Shown: positions 43,683-54,455, counted from the first letter of the stretch. The stretch: DNA of 64,000 bases from Hybos culiciformis (GCA_964007475.1 OZ023273.1:86012930-86076929), one strand, 5' to 3'. Numbers and translations are program-made. The notes: generated by a model not told the origin, from the letters alone.

Positions 43683-46346
43683 TTCATGTAAATTAATCAA
43701 TAAATGACATCGGCCGTTGTTGATAATATCTTCTTCTATGATGCTACTAATTTCATTGAAAGCTTCTTGGTGGTACTCTCGATAATGATGCCAATCACTA
43801 TTAATAGATATTTTCGCCGATGAAGATATTTTATTATTATTGAACTGAATCCTACATTCAGTGTGATAGTGTATTTTCGTACTTGCAATACTTTTCAATC
43901 TACTTAACAACTCATTATACTCTTTTTGATTTTCGATGCTAGACATTATACGGGACTGAAATTGGTGTTTATCACCTTCACCGAGTGGAAGCATTTTTGA
44001 TCTCACTTGTCTCTTTTTTTTATTGCAAAATAAACAAACTTTTTCACTTATGTCAACACTGGTATCACTTTGAATCGAACTATTTACTTCTGTGTTTGCA
44101 TCACCATTTTCACTCACTTCTTCAAGTCGACAAATGTCCACAGCTGCCTGAGAAGGTTGAGATTCTGTTGATTGAGAAGCTGAAGGTGGATGTGCTACAG
44201 TTAACTCAGACAAATGCGATGAACCTGGTATTGAATCGTCTGTTGATGTATTTACATCTTTAGATGTTTCTTTTTCTGGCTCTGTTTCAACGGTTTTTTT
44301 AGAATTTTTAGGTTCTGGGGTAAAATATTTTTTCATCAGTCCTGTGAATGATTTGTAACATTCCCTGTGATAACCACTCACGTGGAAGAATGATGTTATT
44401 ATATTTAAGTTTATGTGTTTTTCGCAATTTTAAAATTAATTCACATTTTTTGAATGTGTCGTCAGAAAATAATATTACTTTTCCACTATTTTTGTTACAA
44501 AAAACACAAATTAATGTGTAACCCATGACTAGTTTTTTAATACAAAATCACTTTCATTTAAAAAATCTCATAAACAATAACAACTGCGTATCCTGGAAAC
44601 TCATTTTTTTTACGAAATTTTTCGAAATCAAACTTCGTAAAACTTTCGACTCTGTCCTAACTATGACAAAAAAAAAATCAAAACGTTGAAAATTAATTAT
44701 TACTATCAATTTAGTATTATCAAAATTATAACGGTACAAGGACGTTTTTTTTGATTTTTTAAGTTATAAGTTGATTGAAGCAGTAATTGACTGCTTAAAA
44801 AATATTTTCTGAAATAAGATTTTTTAATAATTTAGTTTTAATTTTAGATAATAAAACAAGCAAAAAAAAATACTTGAAGATGGCATATAATATTATTTTA
44901 GCTGATGTAAACATGTACTAAGTACTAAACAATACATGCGCAGTGAAGGATAGCGATAGACCTAACTAACTTGCTATCTCACTCGCACCCACGTATATGT
45001 GTACTGCCTCGCGCTGACTCCAACGGACCCTATATGCTTGTCTGGCAAGGGGTTGGAACTATCAAAAATGTCTGGCTAATGAGGAAACATCATCTAATTA
45101 TTACCCAAGTATTATATATAAAAATCAGCGTTTATACTATAACGTAAGTAGAATTATAATTTCATGAACATTGAGGGTGTCTGGCAAGGGGTTGCCACTA
45201 TGTTAAGTGTCTGGCAATGAAAGACGTGATTTTTAATAATATCCTGAAGGTGATACCAAAAAATCACACTTTATTATTTAACGAATTTAGATCGGTATTT
45301 TACACATCTTTAGTACCGTCTACCTACCAAAGCCACGGTAACCCAAACTTCATAATGGCACATCGTTCTTACCTGTGTTGAAAGCATGCGCTGACAAACT
45401 TTCAGCTTTTATAAAATAACGAAGGTCTGGGGTTCACGGGCTCTTAGACTATTACATATAAAAATAAAAATTAAAAATAATTCCCTTTTTTGATTTTTTT
45501 TTTTTTTTTCAAATCGGGTTAGCGCAAATATTCAATACAGATAGATACTACTCCATTTTGCTAATTAAAAAGCAAACAAATACTTATTTAAAGAAATAAA
45601 TTTTATGAAATCGCCCCCAATAATTTAAAGAAGTAATTGTTTAATTTAGAGAATTCCTTCTTGGATAATTAAATTATAAAAATATTACTTTGAATTCTAG
45701 TTTCGTAAGTTTGTAAAGAATATATAATATTAAAAAAATACTGTGGGCCCACCGGGCATTTGCCAAGTATGCCCGACGGCCAGTCCGCCGCTGGCCGTAC
45801 TCTATTATAATATTTATTACTGCTAATGAAACAATAGTATTTAATTTCTTAACTTCACAAGATAGAAAACAAGATATCGTCCATGAAACAGATCCTAAAA
45901 AAACCAAATGTAATTTTGGAGCGCAAGCGGACACTTTGTTCAGAAGTAATTGGAGGTACATAGTACTTTTCCCTTACAAAAATGTGTGTCAAATTGATAG
46001 TACATTTTTTATTGTGCTAAAAAAGCATGTAATGGATTTTTACTAATTTTTCTGAGTACGACTGATCGACGCGTCATCAAAAAGTACATAATAATGCATC
46101 ATTACCTCTAAAGTGGCAAAACTTCGTGATAGAATATATTCCTTTTTCATGGACGACAATAAAATATACGTTGATATGCAAAATATGCAAATATGCAAAA
46201 ATATGCAGTATATGCGAATATGCAGATATAAATACGTTTGAAATAATTTGTTTTTACACCAAACGTACTTAACTGTTTCTCTTTTTCTTCTAGGTTACTC
46301 CTGTACGAATATGCAATTGCATATAAATCCGCAGTCTATTTATAAT

Positions 46347-46865
46347 ATTGCACTTTTTTTTCTTTTTTTTTTTGTTATTGCTTATTTATTTATTTATTTG
46401 TTAATTAAATTTATTTATTGCCATAAGGAAAACAAATTTGAATATTGCACTTATTATTTTTTTGTTAAAAATTTTGACAAAAAAAAAAATTTAAATATTG
46501 CACTTAAATTTATTTTATTGTTTTTTAAAAAAAAAATTTTATTTATTTTTTACTTTTTTTCCTTTCATTTTTTCAAAATTTATTTTATTTAAAAAAAAAA
46601 AATTTTCGCAAATATTTTTCGTTTTAAATTTTTTTTTTCATTTAAAATTTTAAAAATTTTACTATTTTACTTTCTATTTTTATTTTTGAAATTTATACTT
46701 TTATTATTTTTTTTTTTCTTTAAAAATTTAAAAATTTTCACTATTTCACTTTATTAATTTCACTTTTTTATTTTTATTTTTTTCCACAGTTCACTCTTTT
46801 TTCTTTTTTATTTTATATTTTTAATTAATTTCAATACTCTTAAGAAAAAAAAAATTAAAAAAAAA
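46347..46865. other. Low-complexity AT-rich stretch
   Basis: Runs of T, tttatt and A, similar in texture to 37537-38136 on the other side of the nested elements. No gene seen. Confidence 0.5.
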
Positions 46866-46886
46866 CTTAAGCCGGCAGGATCGCCA

Positions 46887-47298
46887 TGTAATAAGAGAAA
46901 ACGGCCGTATACTTTTACGAGAAAAAACACCTTTATTGTTCGCGATCAAAACTATAATTGAATTTTCTAAATCTAATTATTAAATTTATAATTAGAGGAA
47001 TAGGAATGTAAATTTAATATCCACAATTTTGATTGTAGATATCAAAATTGTGGGTGTGATAATATAATTATTAAAGTGCGTAATTCGCATTTTAATAATT
47101 ATATTGAAATGAAACTTGATCATTTATTTTAAAATATCCAAAAATGTCAATTTAACATTTTTGGCTATTTCAAAATATTAATAATCAAGTGGCACGTTAA
47201 GTGCAGGAAATGTATACAGTTGTAAGATATTACAACTGCATAAATTAAAACTTGAGGAAATGTGGAAAAGTATAAAGATCGAGAAAAAGGGTGCAACA
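46887..47298 (+). repeat. LTR, second copy, with adjoining polypurine stub
   Basis: TGTAATAAGAGAAAACGGCC ... GTGCAACA, 412 bp, about 13 bp longer than 13648-14046 through an insertion near 47160. Preceding gccggcaggatcgcca (46871-46886) looks like the PPT side of an LTR element, so this would be a 3' LTR of an otherwise lost element. Confidence 0.7.
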
Positions 47299-47795
47299 AT
47301 TGCAAAATACACAGGAAACGATAAAAACGTGTGAGGTATTTTGTACGTAAAAAGAAACTCAAAAAAATGTTTACGTTTGGATTTATAATTGATAAAAATT
47401 GTTATGAACAAAGAAAAGAAATATAAAAATCTTAAGCAAAATTTTTATGTTGGAAAATTTTTAAAAATTTTGTTCAATTTTAACAGGAATCATGAACCAA
47501 ACTAGTTGCGTTTGGTACAAGTCAAAAATCTTTGATACCATTCGATAGTTCGTTCCAACTTACAATTGGCCACAAATTAAGAAAATCATAATGCCATCAA
47601 GACAAGATTGTATCAAGTTGTAAATGGATCTGAACCACAAATTATTACTACACCTATTGAAATAATTGATGTCTAAACAAATTGAAATCATTGATGTCCA
47701 AACTGATTGAAAATTTAAGTTATAGATCAATACAAAAATAATTTTGCTAATAAAATGTCCGTGGGGTGTCACCAGGACCGAAGTCATAACGGCCA
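47299..47795. other. Spacer without recognised feature
   Basis: AT-rich sequence; a short direct duplication (attgaaatcattgatgtc-like) near 47660-47700. No gene seen. Confidence 0.4.
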
Positions 47796-47938
47796 CGGGC
47801 TTTCTGACCCGCTTAAAAGGGACATAACGCCCGCGATCTTTATGACTCTTTTAAAATGAGCTATAACGTTCAAATAAAATGAGACAGAAAGCCAAAATAT
47901 ATAGGCTTTATGTCCCTCTGACTGAGTCACAAAGCCCG
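47796..47938. mobile_element. 143-bp GC-richer MITE
   Basis: Inverted ends CGGGCTTTCTGAC / GTCACAAAGCCCG and inner GGGACATAACGCC / GGCTTTATGTCCC. Several ataacg and tttatgac sub-motifs lie between. GC content stands out from the surroundings. TSD not clear. Confidence 0.6.
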
Positions 47939-48199
47939 AATTTTTTTTTTCCAATGTATTTAGCATGAGTAAATGCATTCAAAAATTTTACGGAGTTGAA
48001 AAAGAGACTTAAAAAAGATTTTTTTTATTTTGATCAATTTAACACAAATTTATAATATTTATATAAATATATAATTTAACAAAAATTGAAAATAAAAATT
48101 TACTATTTCAAATCAAATAACATTAACCCAAAAAACAATAACATCTAAAATTGAGAACTCCTCAAAGAATCTTAGCATTGAACCCTTATTATGCGCAAG

Positions 48200-48650
48200 G
48201 ATGCACTGAAAAACTTTTCAGTTTCATTTTCTGCTATTCAGAATAGCAAGCTTTAAACAGCTGCTCGTATCATAAATTGTAGCTATAAAAACTACTTTAA
48301 TAGTAAAATTGGCTATTAATAAAGCTGCAACAAAAATAGCTAATTTTGCTATCTGAAAATGCAACTGCAATAAATTAAAAATAATAATTTTAATTATTTG
48401 AATATGTTATTATTAATTTAAATAATTACTATTTATTTGAATTAAAATTGCTAACTTTATTAATTACGATAAATATTTAGAATGTCAGCAATTACTATGT
48501 TGAGTTGAAAAACTCCATTTCTCAACTAGCATTTAATTCCATTTAGTACAAGATATTTTGCTTTTAAAACAAATGGTGTTAAGTAAATAACAGAAATTGC
48601 TATTTAAAAAATAGAAGAAACTATTTGAATATCAAAAAAGTTTATTTGTG
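48200..48650. repeat. AT-rich repeat with many (A)ATAGC motifs, CACTGAAAAAC end
   Basis: Starts CACTGAAAAACTTTTCAG near 48207 after gcgcaagga. The interior is filled with nTAGCTATTT and AATAGC motifs in both orientations. A related sequence, ending in inverted form (AGTTTTTCAGTG and tccttgcgc), is at 58438-58986. Probably a MITE family; exact ends are uncertain. Confidence 0.5.
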
Positions 48651-48775
48651 TTTGCTCATTATGTAACTTTTCTCTCATTGTCAATTTGTACTCATACGGG
48701 AAGAAAGTGAATAAAAAAAAAAAAAAAATTATTAAATATAATAAAAAAATAAAAAAAAAATTTGTTAAAATTCAT

Positions 48776-49000
48776 TAATAGTAGATTACAATACATGTTA
48801 AGAAAATTTGTTATTCTTGCGAGTTTTGTATACACACAAACACATAGACACGAGTCATGTTTATATCACGAGACCGAAGGTCGAGTGATATAATATTGAC
48901 GAGTGTCTATATGTTTGTGTGTATACAAAACGAGCTGTATAACAAATTTGATTAACATGTATTGTATACTGCTTTAATGTGCAAGTGAGAGGGAGTTGAA
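48776..49000. repeat. Palindromic interspersed repeat, copy B
   Basis: Reverse complement of 8437-8665 with about the same length, the same central cgagaccgaaggtcg and arms gtatacacacaaacacatagacac. A third, truncated piece (tagtagattgaaacacatgttaagaaaatt) is at 49627-49658. Confidence 0.85.
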
Positions 49001-49111
49001 AACAATACATTTATAATGAAAAAAATAAACAAAAAAGTTCAAAATGAAGCAAGGAAATAAAATTTAATAAGGAAGTTTATTTATTTATCGAAATGATTTC
49101 AAACCGGAAGA

Positions 49112-49242
49112 TTCCTAAAATATTAAAAAAAAAATTAGTAATTTTTCCAAAAAAAAATTATTCATTTTCTTTTTTGCAAAAAAAAAAATCGAATAATTTT
49201 TTTTTAGAAAAATTACTAATTTTTTTTTTATTATTTTAGGAA
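49112..49242. repeat. Near-perfect 58-bp-arm hairpin
   Basis: ttcctaaaatattaaaaaaaaaattagtaatttttc pairs with gaaaaattactaattttttttttattattttaggaa, centred near 49177. No coding sequence. Possibly a tiny MITE or a folded-back duplication. Confidence 0.75.
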
Positions 49243-49946
49243 CTAATGGTCTTCTTAAATTTTATTTTTAATTATTAAAAAAAATAATAATAATTTTATA
49301 ATTATTTTTTTTATAATTAAAAATAAAATCAAATAATAATTATATAATTAAAATTTATATTTACAATAAATAATCTCCTTGTTGCTGCCATTTTCCTCGT
49401 TTTTTGATAAAAGAAAAAAAAATTCTTACTTGACATTTGACAATCACAGCAAACTTTATAATGACAACAAAGATATTTTCAGGGTTACCATTGTTCTATT
49501 TTTATTCATTTTGTTTTTTTGAATAAAAATAAGTGCAATTTTTGAAGTGTGGTTTAAATTTTTGTACTAAAATCCAACCACACTCGTTTAAAAATTTAGT
49601 AGTAGAGGTTCGAAGATCCTTTAAAAATAGTAGATTGAAACACATGTTAAGAAAATTCATCGACTGATCGACTGGCCGCTTTTTAGAAAAAAAAAAAAAT
49701 AGCCGTGTATTTTTTTATTGGTTCTTTTTTTTTTTTTTTTGTTTGCTCAGAGGGAAAATATAGATTAGCTCAGACGGAAAATTTAGATTTTAGCATTATA
49801 AACTAAGCTTTGTTTGACATTGATATGATGCATGTGAGAGGTATACATTTGCAATTTTTTTTTTTTTTTAGTATTTGTCTGTATTGAAATATTGTGAGTG
49901 TGAGTGATATTATTTTTGTTTATAGTATTACGCAGTTCAAAATGAA

Positions 49947-50096
49947 GAATGTAAATACAATATAGAGCAATGTAAATACAATTTACATCACAGGGAAATG
50001 TAAATACAATTTACATTCCTCTATAATTGCATGTGTATTGATGCATGTAATGGACCATTTACCGAGCTAAATTTGCGAATGTAAATACAACTTACC
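49947..50096. repeat. Dispersed (g)aatgtaaatacaatttacatt motifs upstream of the spliced gene
   Basis: Four occurrences of aatgtaaatacaa(t)(t)tac, two of them near-palindromic (aatgtaaatacaatttacatt), lie 45-190 bp before the ATG at 50140. Confidence 0.6.
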
Positions 50097-50139
50097 GAAG
50101 ACATGCGCATTAAAATTATTTTTCAATTAAATATGAGTG

Positions 50140-50655
50140 ATGAAATATTCTAAACTAAAAGAATGGAATTTTGAAGACTACATAGCCATATTTGACCGTA
50201 AGTATTTTTCCTCGTAATCGTATTATTTTTTGTGAAAAAGCAGCTAGGTGTTTTTTTTATACTAATTTATTTTTTTATTATTTATTTTCTTACTAGACCG
50301 TGACTATAAAAAATAATATTAAATTATTAAAAAAACTTTTTTAATTAGAATATTTGTATTTTGTTTTCTATTTTTCTATCGATGAAGGATTTGGAAAAGA
50401 AGAATTCCATAGCTTGGAATACGAAGTGGTTTCGACGTTCATAAGACCCCAGGAACTCAGGCCTCGTTTCGGACAATTTTTAAATCGGAATTTTTACAAC
50501 CAAACGTAAGTACTTGTTTTGCTTAAAAATTTGATTTTGATAAATATTTATTTTCTTTTTTTCTTAGGGAATTCCAGCAGGATCTGGTTCCACTATATTT
50601 AGCGATAGCGAGACGTGGAACATTCGGGTTAATTTTAAGTCAACAAAATATGTAG
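50140..50655 (+). CDS. Candidate spliced gene, three exons, 87 residues, unknown family
   Basis: Exons 50140-50197, 50388-50505 and 50568-50655. The ATG at 50140 is preceded in frame by a stop (50134-50136). Introns of 190 and 62 bp are GTAAGT..AG (gtaagtattt..gatgaag; gtaagtactt..ttcttag). Codons split across both junctions join in frame, giving 264 nt in total with stop TAG at 50653-50655. AATAAA follows at 50688-50693. The protein starts MKYSKLKEWNFEDYIAIFDR and ends LAIARRGTFGLILSQQNM. It is charged, without signal peptide or membrane segment, and has an aromatic/acidic N-terminus and a helix-like C-terminus. I do not recognise the family. It may be a host gene or part of an unidentified element. 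Small exons could also arise by chance, but two strong donors plus kept phase make that less likely. Confidence 0.55.
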
Positions 50656-51325
50656 TAGAAAAGTAGTAGACATTAAGACTTAAAATCAATAAATAATTTT
50701 TCTTTTAAATTAACTGTGTGTTTTTTATTTTAATCAGGAAGATTTTTTATAGAAATTCTATTAAATGAATTTCATTTTTATTTTCAGGAACCAGCAAAAC
50801 TAAATATTTTTCGTCAATACCTAATAATTATTAAAAAAATTATTGCAAATTTAATCAGTTGAAGTGATAATTAATATTATGTGAGTGTTAAACGTACTAC
50901 ACGATACTTTCAGTCTGTTTCTGATTTGTCAGTCACCGGTTGTTTTTCGTTTGTTTTATTGTAAATTTTTTTTTAAAAACTAATTTAAACTAATTATTTT
51001 AATTTTGTGGTTTTTGATTTTTTAATAATTTTTTAATAATTTATTTTAATAATTTTGATAATAATAATTTTAATAATAATTATTTAATAATATTAATAAT
51101 AATTTTTTTTGAATATATTTGGTGTAAAACTTTATAATAAAAAAAAAATAATAATTGTTCTTTTTTTTTTAAGGTCATTTTTTTATTATATATTTGTTTG
51201 TTTTTTTTTTGATTGTCTCTTTGGTTTATGCCAAAATATTTTTTTGTTGTTTGTAGTAAACTTTTGTTTTGATTTTATTTTTTTTTTTAACCCTTGCTGA
51301 TTGTCGGTTAATAATTTTATATAAA

Positions 51326-51538
51326 ATGAATATGAAATGTGATTTTGATAAATGCGTTGCTGTGTCTCAGCAACCTATGTGGGTTTGCGGAGGCACTTGT
51401 AGACGATCATTTCACATGATTTGTATTGGCCTGAACGGCCGTATTTTGGATAAGTTGAAGCGCTCTGATCACGGATCATTACAATGGTTTTGTGATGATT
51501 GTAAAAAACTTCCGTATCTTCCCTCTGTGCTCAGTTAA
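51326..51538 (+). pseudogene. Non-LTR ORF1, N-terminal PHD-like zinc finger
   Basis: Starts MNMKCDFDKCVAVSQQPMWV. Cys/His spacing CDFDKC..WVCGGTC..SFHMIC..WFCDDC matches the C4HC3 PHD type. PHD-like fingers are known in ORF1 of some CR1-group elements. A frameshift/stop at 51536 separates it from the rest of ORF1. The ATG at 51326 is preferred over an upstream one because the sequence before it is homopolymer. Confidence 0.8.
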
Positions 51539-51544
51539 GAAGGC

Positions 51545-52386
51545 TTCATCTTGACTTCCAAAAAGTGCAAAAGGTCTTTGCTTCTTTATCCACTTCGTTG
51601 GAACTTGTTTCAGCGGATGTGATAAAACTTAACAACTTTTCCGAAGGTCCTCAAGATGACTCTCAAGATTCTTCCAACTGTTTCATTATTAACGAGGAGC
51701 CTCAACATACTTCTCAAATAAATTCAACTTTGATTCCGACCTCCGTCGGGTGTCAACCTGATTCTGGACAATCTGATCCAACCAACCATAGTTTTCGGGC
51801 CCCTTCAACTGATACTACTTTATTGCGCCCTATTCACATCTTACCACCTCATCAGGGTTTTACAAATACTTCTTTTTTAAATTCAATTTCTATTAACCCT
51901 GTTCAGATTTTACCAACATTTCAGGGTACTCCCCCTCAACAGATCACAATCCCGTCTCAGTCTCCTCCACTCACAGCTATTCCTCTAAATTTATCTTCAA
52001 ATAATTCTGTTCATGTTAAATCGCCTGCTAAATCAGCAGAACCTCAAATTAAACCCCCCCCTGTAATTAATAACCTCAATTCAAGTAGATGTCTTCAAGT
52101 AATACCTCCTCCAAGGCCTATATTTATTTCAAGATTAGCGCCTGACACTACCTCTGATGATGTAATCAATTACATAAGAGGTAAATCTACCCCTAACGTT
52201 GACAAGATCAAATGTGTCAAAATAAGTAAAACGACAAGTGCAGTTTCATCTTTCAAATTAAATATTCCTAATGACATATCCGAAACTCTGCTGTCGCAAG
52301 ACTACTGGCCAAAGGACGCTTTCATTAAACTTTTCAAAAATCGCAAGCCAAAACAAGTTGAACATGCTCATTCTCAAAAAAACTAG
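51545..52386 (+). pseudogene. Non-LTR ORF1, central and C-terminal part
   Basis: Continues ORF1 in another phase: RRLHLDFQKVQKVFASL, then a long Pro/Ser/Asn/Thr-rich low-complexity middle (residues about 30-180), then RPIFISRLAPDTTSDDVINY and SSFKLNIPNDISETLLSQDY. The last part resembles an RRM-like or esterase-free C-terminal domain of CR1/Jockey ORF1 that may bind RNA. Ends in TAG at 52386. Confidence 0.75.
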
Positions 52387-52590
52387 AAAAACTGTCCCTT
52401 TACTATCAAAATGTAAGAGGACTTCGTTCTAAGTGTAAGACTATTTTTTTAAAATCTGAAACACTTAATTTTGACATTTATGCCTTAACGGAGACTTGGC
52501 TTTATAATGGCATCCTTGATATTGAACTTTTTTCTCCCTGCTTTCAAATTTTTCGAAAAGATCGTTACCCGAATATTGAGGGCGACAGCT
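52387..52590 (+). pseudogene. Non-LTR ORF2 endonuclease, N-terminal stub
   Basis: LSLYYQNVRGLRSKCKT and IYALTETWLYNGILD are the first APE-endonuclease motifs (N of QN, E of TETWL). The frame then joins KDPKRFFSFINSKK, the segment just before RT, so about 300 residues including the catalytic His and Asp motifs are deleted. Confidence 0.85.
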
Positions 52591-52597
52591 TGATATA

Positions 52598-54378
52598 TTG
52601 AAGGATCCTAAAAGATTCTTTAGTTTTATTAATTCTAAGAAGAAAGGGGATAGTTATCCTCAAACTCTTAGTTTCTTTAATACCTCTTCCAATGATGACC
52701 TAACCGTAGCTAATTTTTTTGCTAACCATTTTTCCAGTTCTTTTTCTGACTCAAACTTCAATGTTGATACTATACTGCCTATTTCAGTTATTTAAACAAT
52801 TGCCCACAAACTTCTATGACCGTAATATCAATTGAAGTGAATGAACTTTTCAAGTTTTTGTCTAAGCTTCAAGATGATTGTTCTTCTGGCCCTGATGGTG
52901 TCCCACCGATAATCTTGAAAAATTGTGCTTCTACTTTATGTAATCCTCTATCTATTATTTTTAATAGATCTTTATTAACCGGTTACTTTCCAAAAGCCTG
53001 GAAACACTCATATATCATACCGGTTTTCAAGAAAGGTTCCAGAGCTGACGTTTTAAATTATCGTCCAATAGCTAAAATTTCTTCAATTCCTAAGCTTTTT
53101 GAAGCTGTCATTTCTGAAGATATACATTTTTATTGCAAAAATTTTATTACTGATAATCAGCATGTGTTTCTTAAGGGTAGGTCTACTACTACTAACCTTA
53201 TAGAAATTACTTCAGCTTATAGGGATAACATGGAGAAGGGTTATCAGACTGACTCTGTATATACTGATTTTAGCAAAGCATTCGATGTACTTCCTCATCA
53301 GATTATTTTATTTAAATTGGCTGCATATGGTTTCCCACCTTCTTTTATTGAGTGGAAAAAATCTTGGCTTGGTCCTCGGGATTATCAGGTCAAATTTCGC
53401 TCTGCCATATCTTCAACCTACACAGCTACTTCTGGAGTGCCTCAAGGTAGCCACCTTGGTCCACTTGATTTCGTGATCGCTATTAACGATGTTTCACTCA
53501 TCATTTCCTATAGCGATCACAACATTTATGCCGATGATATGAAAATTTTTAAAAAAATCTCTAGTCCTTCAGACTGCAATCTCTTACAAACTGACCTTAA
53601 TAGCTTTAACCTTTGGTGTATTAAGAATAATCTCCTTCTTAATGTGTCTAAATGTCAAAATATATCATTTTCAAGGAAAAGAAATCCTATTAACTTTCAA
53701 TATACACTTAATAATATTCTTATTCCCAAAGTCAATGAAGTTAGAGATCTCGGCATTTTATGTGATTACCAATTGACATTTAAACCACATGTAAATGCAA
53801 TTGTAAATAAAGCAAATTCCACTCTAGGTTTTATTAAACGTTGGTCAAGAGAGTTCTGTGACCCATTTATAACCAGACTTCTTTTTACATCTCTTGTGAG
53901 ACCATTGTTATAATATGCCTCTCAAGTATGGTCACCCTTTTTTTCTGTCGACATCAACAGAATCGAATCCGTTCAAAAAAAATTTCTTAGATTTGCATTG
54001 AGGCATCTTCCTTGGGAGGATAACTTAATCCTTCCACCGTATAGAGAGCGCTTAAATCTCATTAAGCTTGAATCTCTTCAAGACAGACGTGAATTTGCTG
54101 ATGTTGTTTTCATTCATCAAATTATTATTGGTGAAATTATTTCTCCTTTTATTCTGGAGAAGATCAACTTTCGAGTTAATACCAGAAACCTCCGTACTAC
54201 TAACTTATTTGAAATTGCTTACCATAGAACCGAATATGGATGCAATGATCCCATTTCTCGAATGCTTTCCTTTGCTAATAAAAATCATCATGTTTTTGAC
54301 CTTAATATTTCTAAGGCATCCCTTAAAGCTGGTTTAAAAACTAATTCTTTTTTCTCTAATAACATTGGAAGACTTTAA
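52598..54378 (+). pseudogene. Non-LTR ORF2 reverse transcriptase
   Basis: Linker 52598-52795, then RT from 52816: SSGPDGVPPIILKNC, FPKAWKHSYIIPVFKKGS, NYRPIAKISSIPKLFE, HVFLKGRSTTTNL, SVYTDFSKAFDVLPH (motif A), TATSGVPQGSHLGPLDFVI (motif B), HNIYADDMKIFK (YADD catalytic pair), VRDLGILCDYQLTFKPH. A single TAA at 53911-53913 interrupts RPLL*YASQVW, and the same frame continues to 54378 (QDRREFADVVFIHQI, FFSNNIGRL). The RT core is intact apart from that stop and a stop at 52795. Confidence 0.9.
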
Positions 54379-54455
54379 TTAATATTTAATTTCTATCTGT
54401 TTATTTTACTTCTATTTTTTCTAGTTTTTCTATTCTTTATTTTTATTTTTTTTTG

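Larger units (their letters stand above)
39806..44526 (-). pseudogene. Academ-like transposase: zinc fingers, conserved core, XPG/FEN-like nuclease, acidic tail
   Basis: Pieces in order (minus): 44526-44308, CVFCNKNSGKVILFSDDTFKKC; 44381-43452, GYHRECYKSF, CLFCNKKKRQ and YHTECRIQF zinc-binding pairs; 43471-42719; 42688-41531, FIHLGPFHIMMAYFKAVGK and KHFNRCKRLHPLVALGLE; 41401-40283, the nuclease. Nuclease landmarks: IIDGFFLLH, DVIFDQYLTPS, PEHEEADTKIVYH, RSVDTDIAAIMLG and AITGCDYNPAFF. These give the acidic residues expected of FEN/XPG enzymes. Then 40260-39968, SLPPCKSELLQQFLRANYV. A 73-bp intron (39895-39967, GT..AG, phase kept) leads to an acidic exon ending NDDDE at 39806. Breaks include a 31-bp duplication at 42711-42772 and a one-base shift near 40270. 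No helicase is seen. Confidence 0.8.
39071..45446 (-). mobile_element. DNA transposon with 577-bp TIRs and XPG-like nuclease gene (Academ-like)
   Basis: Inverted repeats 39071-39647 and 44870-45446 start TAAGAGCCCGTGAACCCCAG and stay highly similar for about 577 bp. They contain the motif 'ttgccagacac'/'gtctggcaagg' repeatedly. One minus-strand gene fills the interior. The TSD is not resolved (TA next to AGAGCCCG on both sides). The nuclease type suggests the Academ superfamily, by inference. Confidence 0.85.
38910..45793. mobile_element. CAGCGGCGGACTGGC-ended hAT-like element
   Basis: 15-bp perfect inverted ends (38910-38924 and 45779-45793) flanked by GCCGTAAT and GCCGTACT (38902-38909, 45794-45801), an 8-bp TSD with one mismatch. 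Without the nested Academ-like element it would be about 0.5 kb, that is, a MITE. Confidence 0.8.
38145..46338. mobile_element. Outer hAT-like non-autonomous element with 8-bp TSD
   Basis: Ends TAGACTGCGGATTTATATGC (38145) and its inverse finishing CCGCAGTCTA (46338). TTTATAAT is duplicated at 38137-38144 and 46339-46346. Clusters of atgcaaatatgca-type motifs lie near both ends (38262-38350 and 46170-46232), as expected for subterminal transposase-binding repeats. No own transposase is seen; two elements are nested inside. Confidence 0.85.
50890..54455 (+). mobile_element. CR1/Jockey-group non-LTR retrotransposon, internally deleted
   Basis: ORF1 with a PHD-like finger (51326-52386), ORF2 endonuclease start (52387-52590), a deletion, then the RT linker and complete RT (52598-54378), a short T-rich 3' UTR and end near 54455. 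The 5' boundary near 50890 is an estimate from the GC-richer gtcagtcaccggttg stretch. Most of the endonuclease is missing, so it cannot move by itself. Confidence 0.85.

Noticed and set aside
47178..47411. Minus-strand frames of 65-77 codons
   Set aside because: They overlap the LTR copy at 46887-47298 and share sequence with the matching region of the other copy; no domain.
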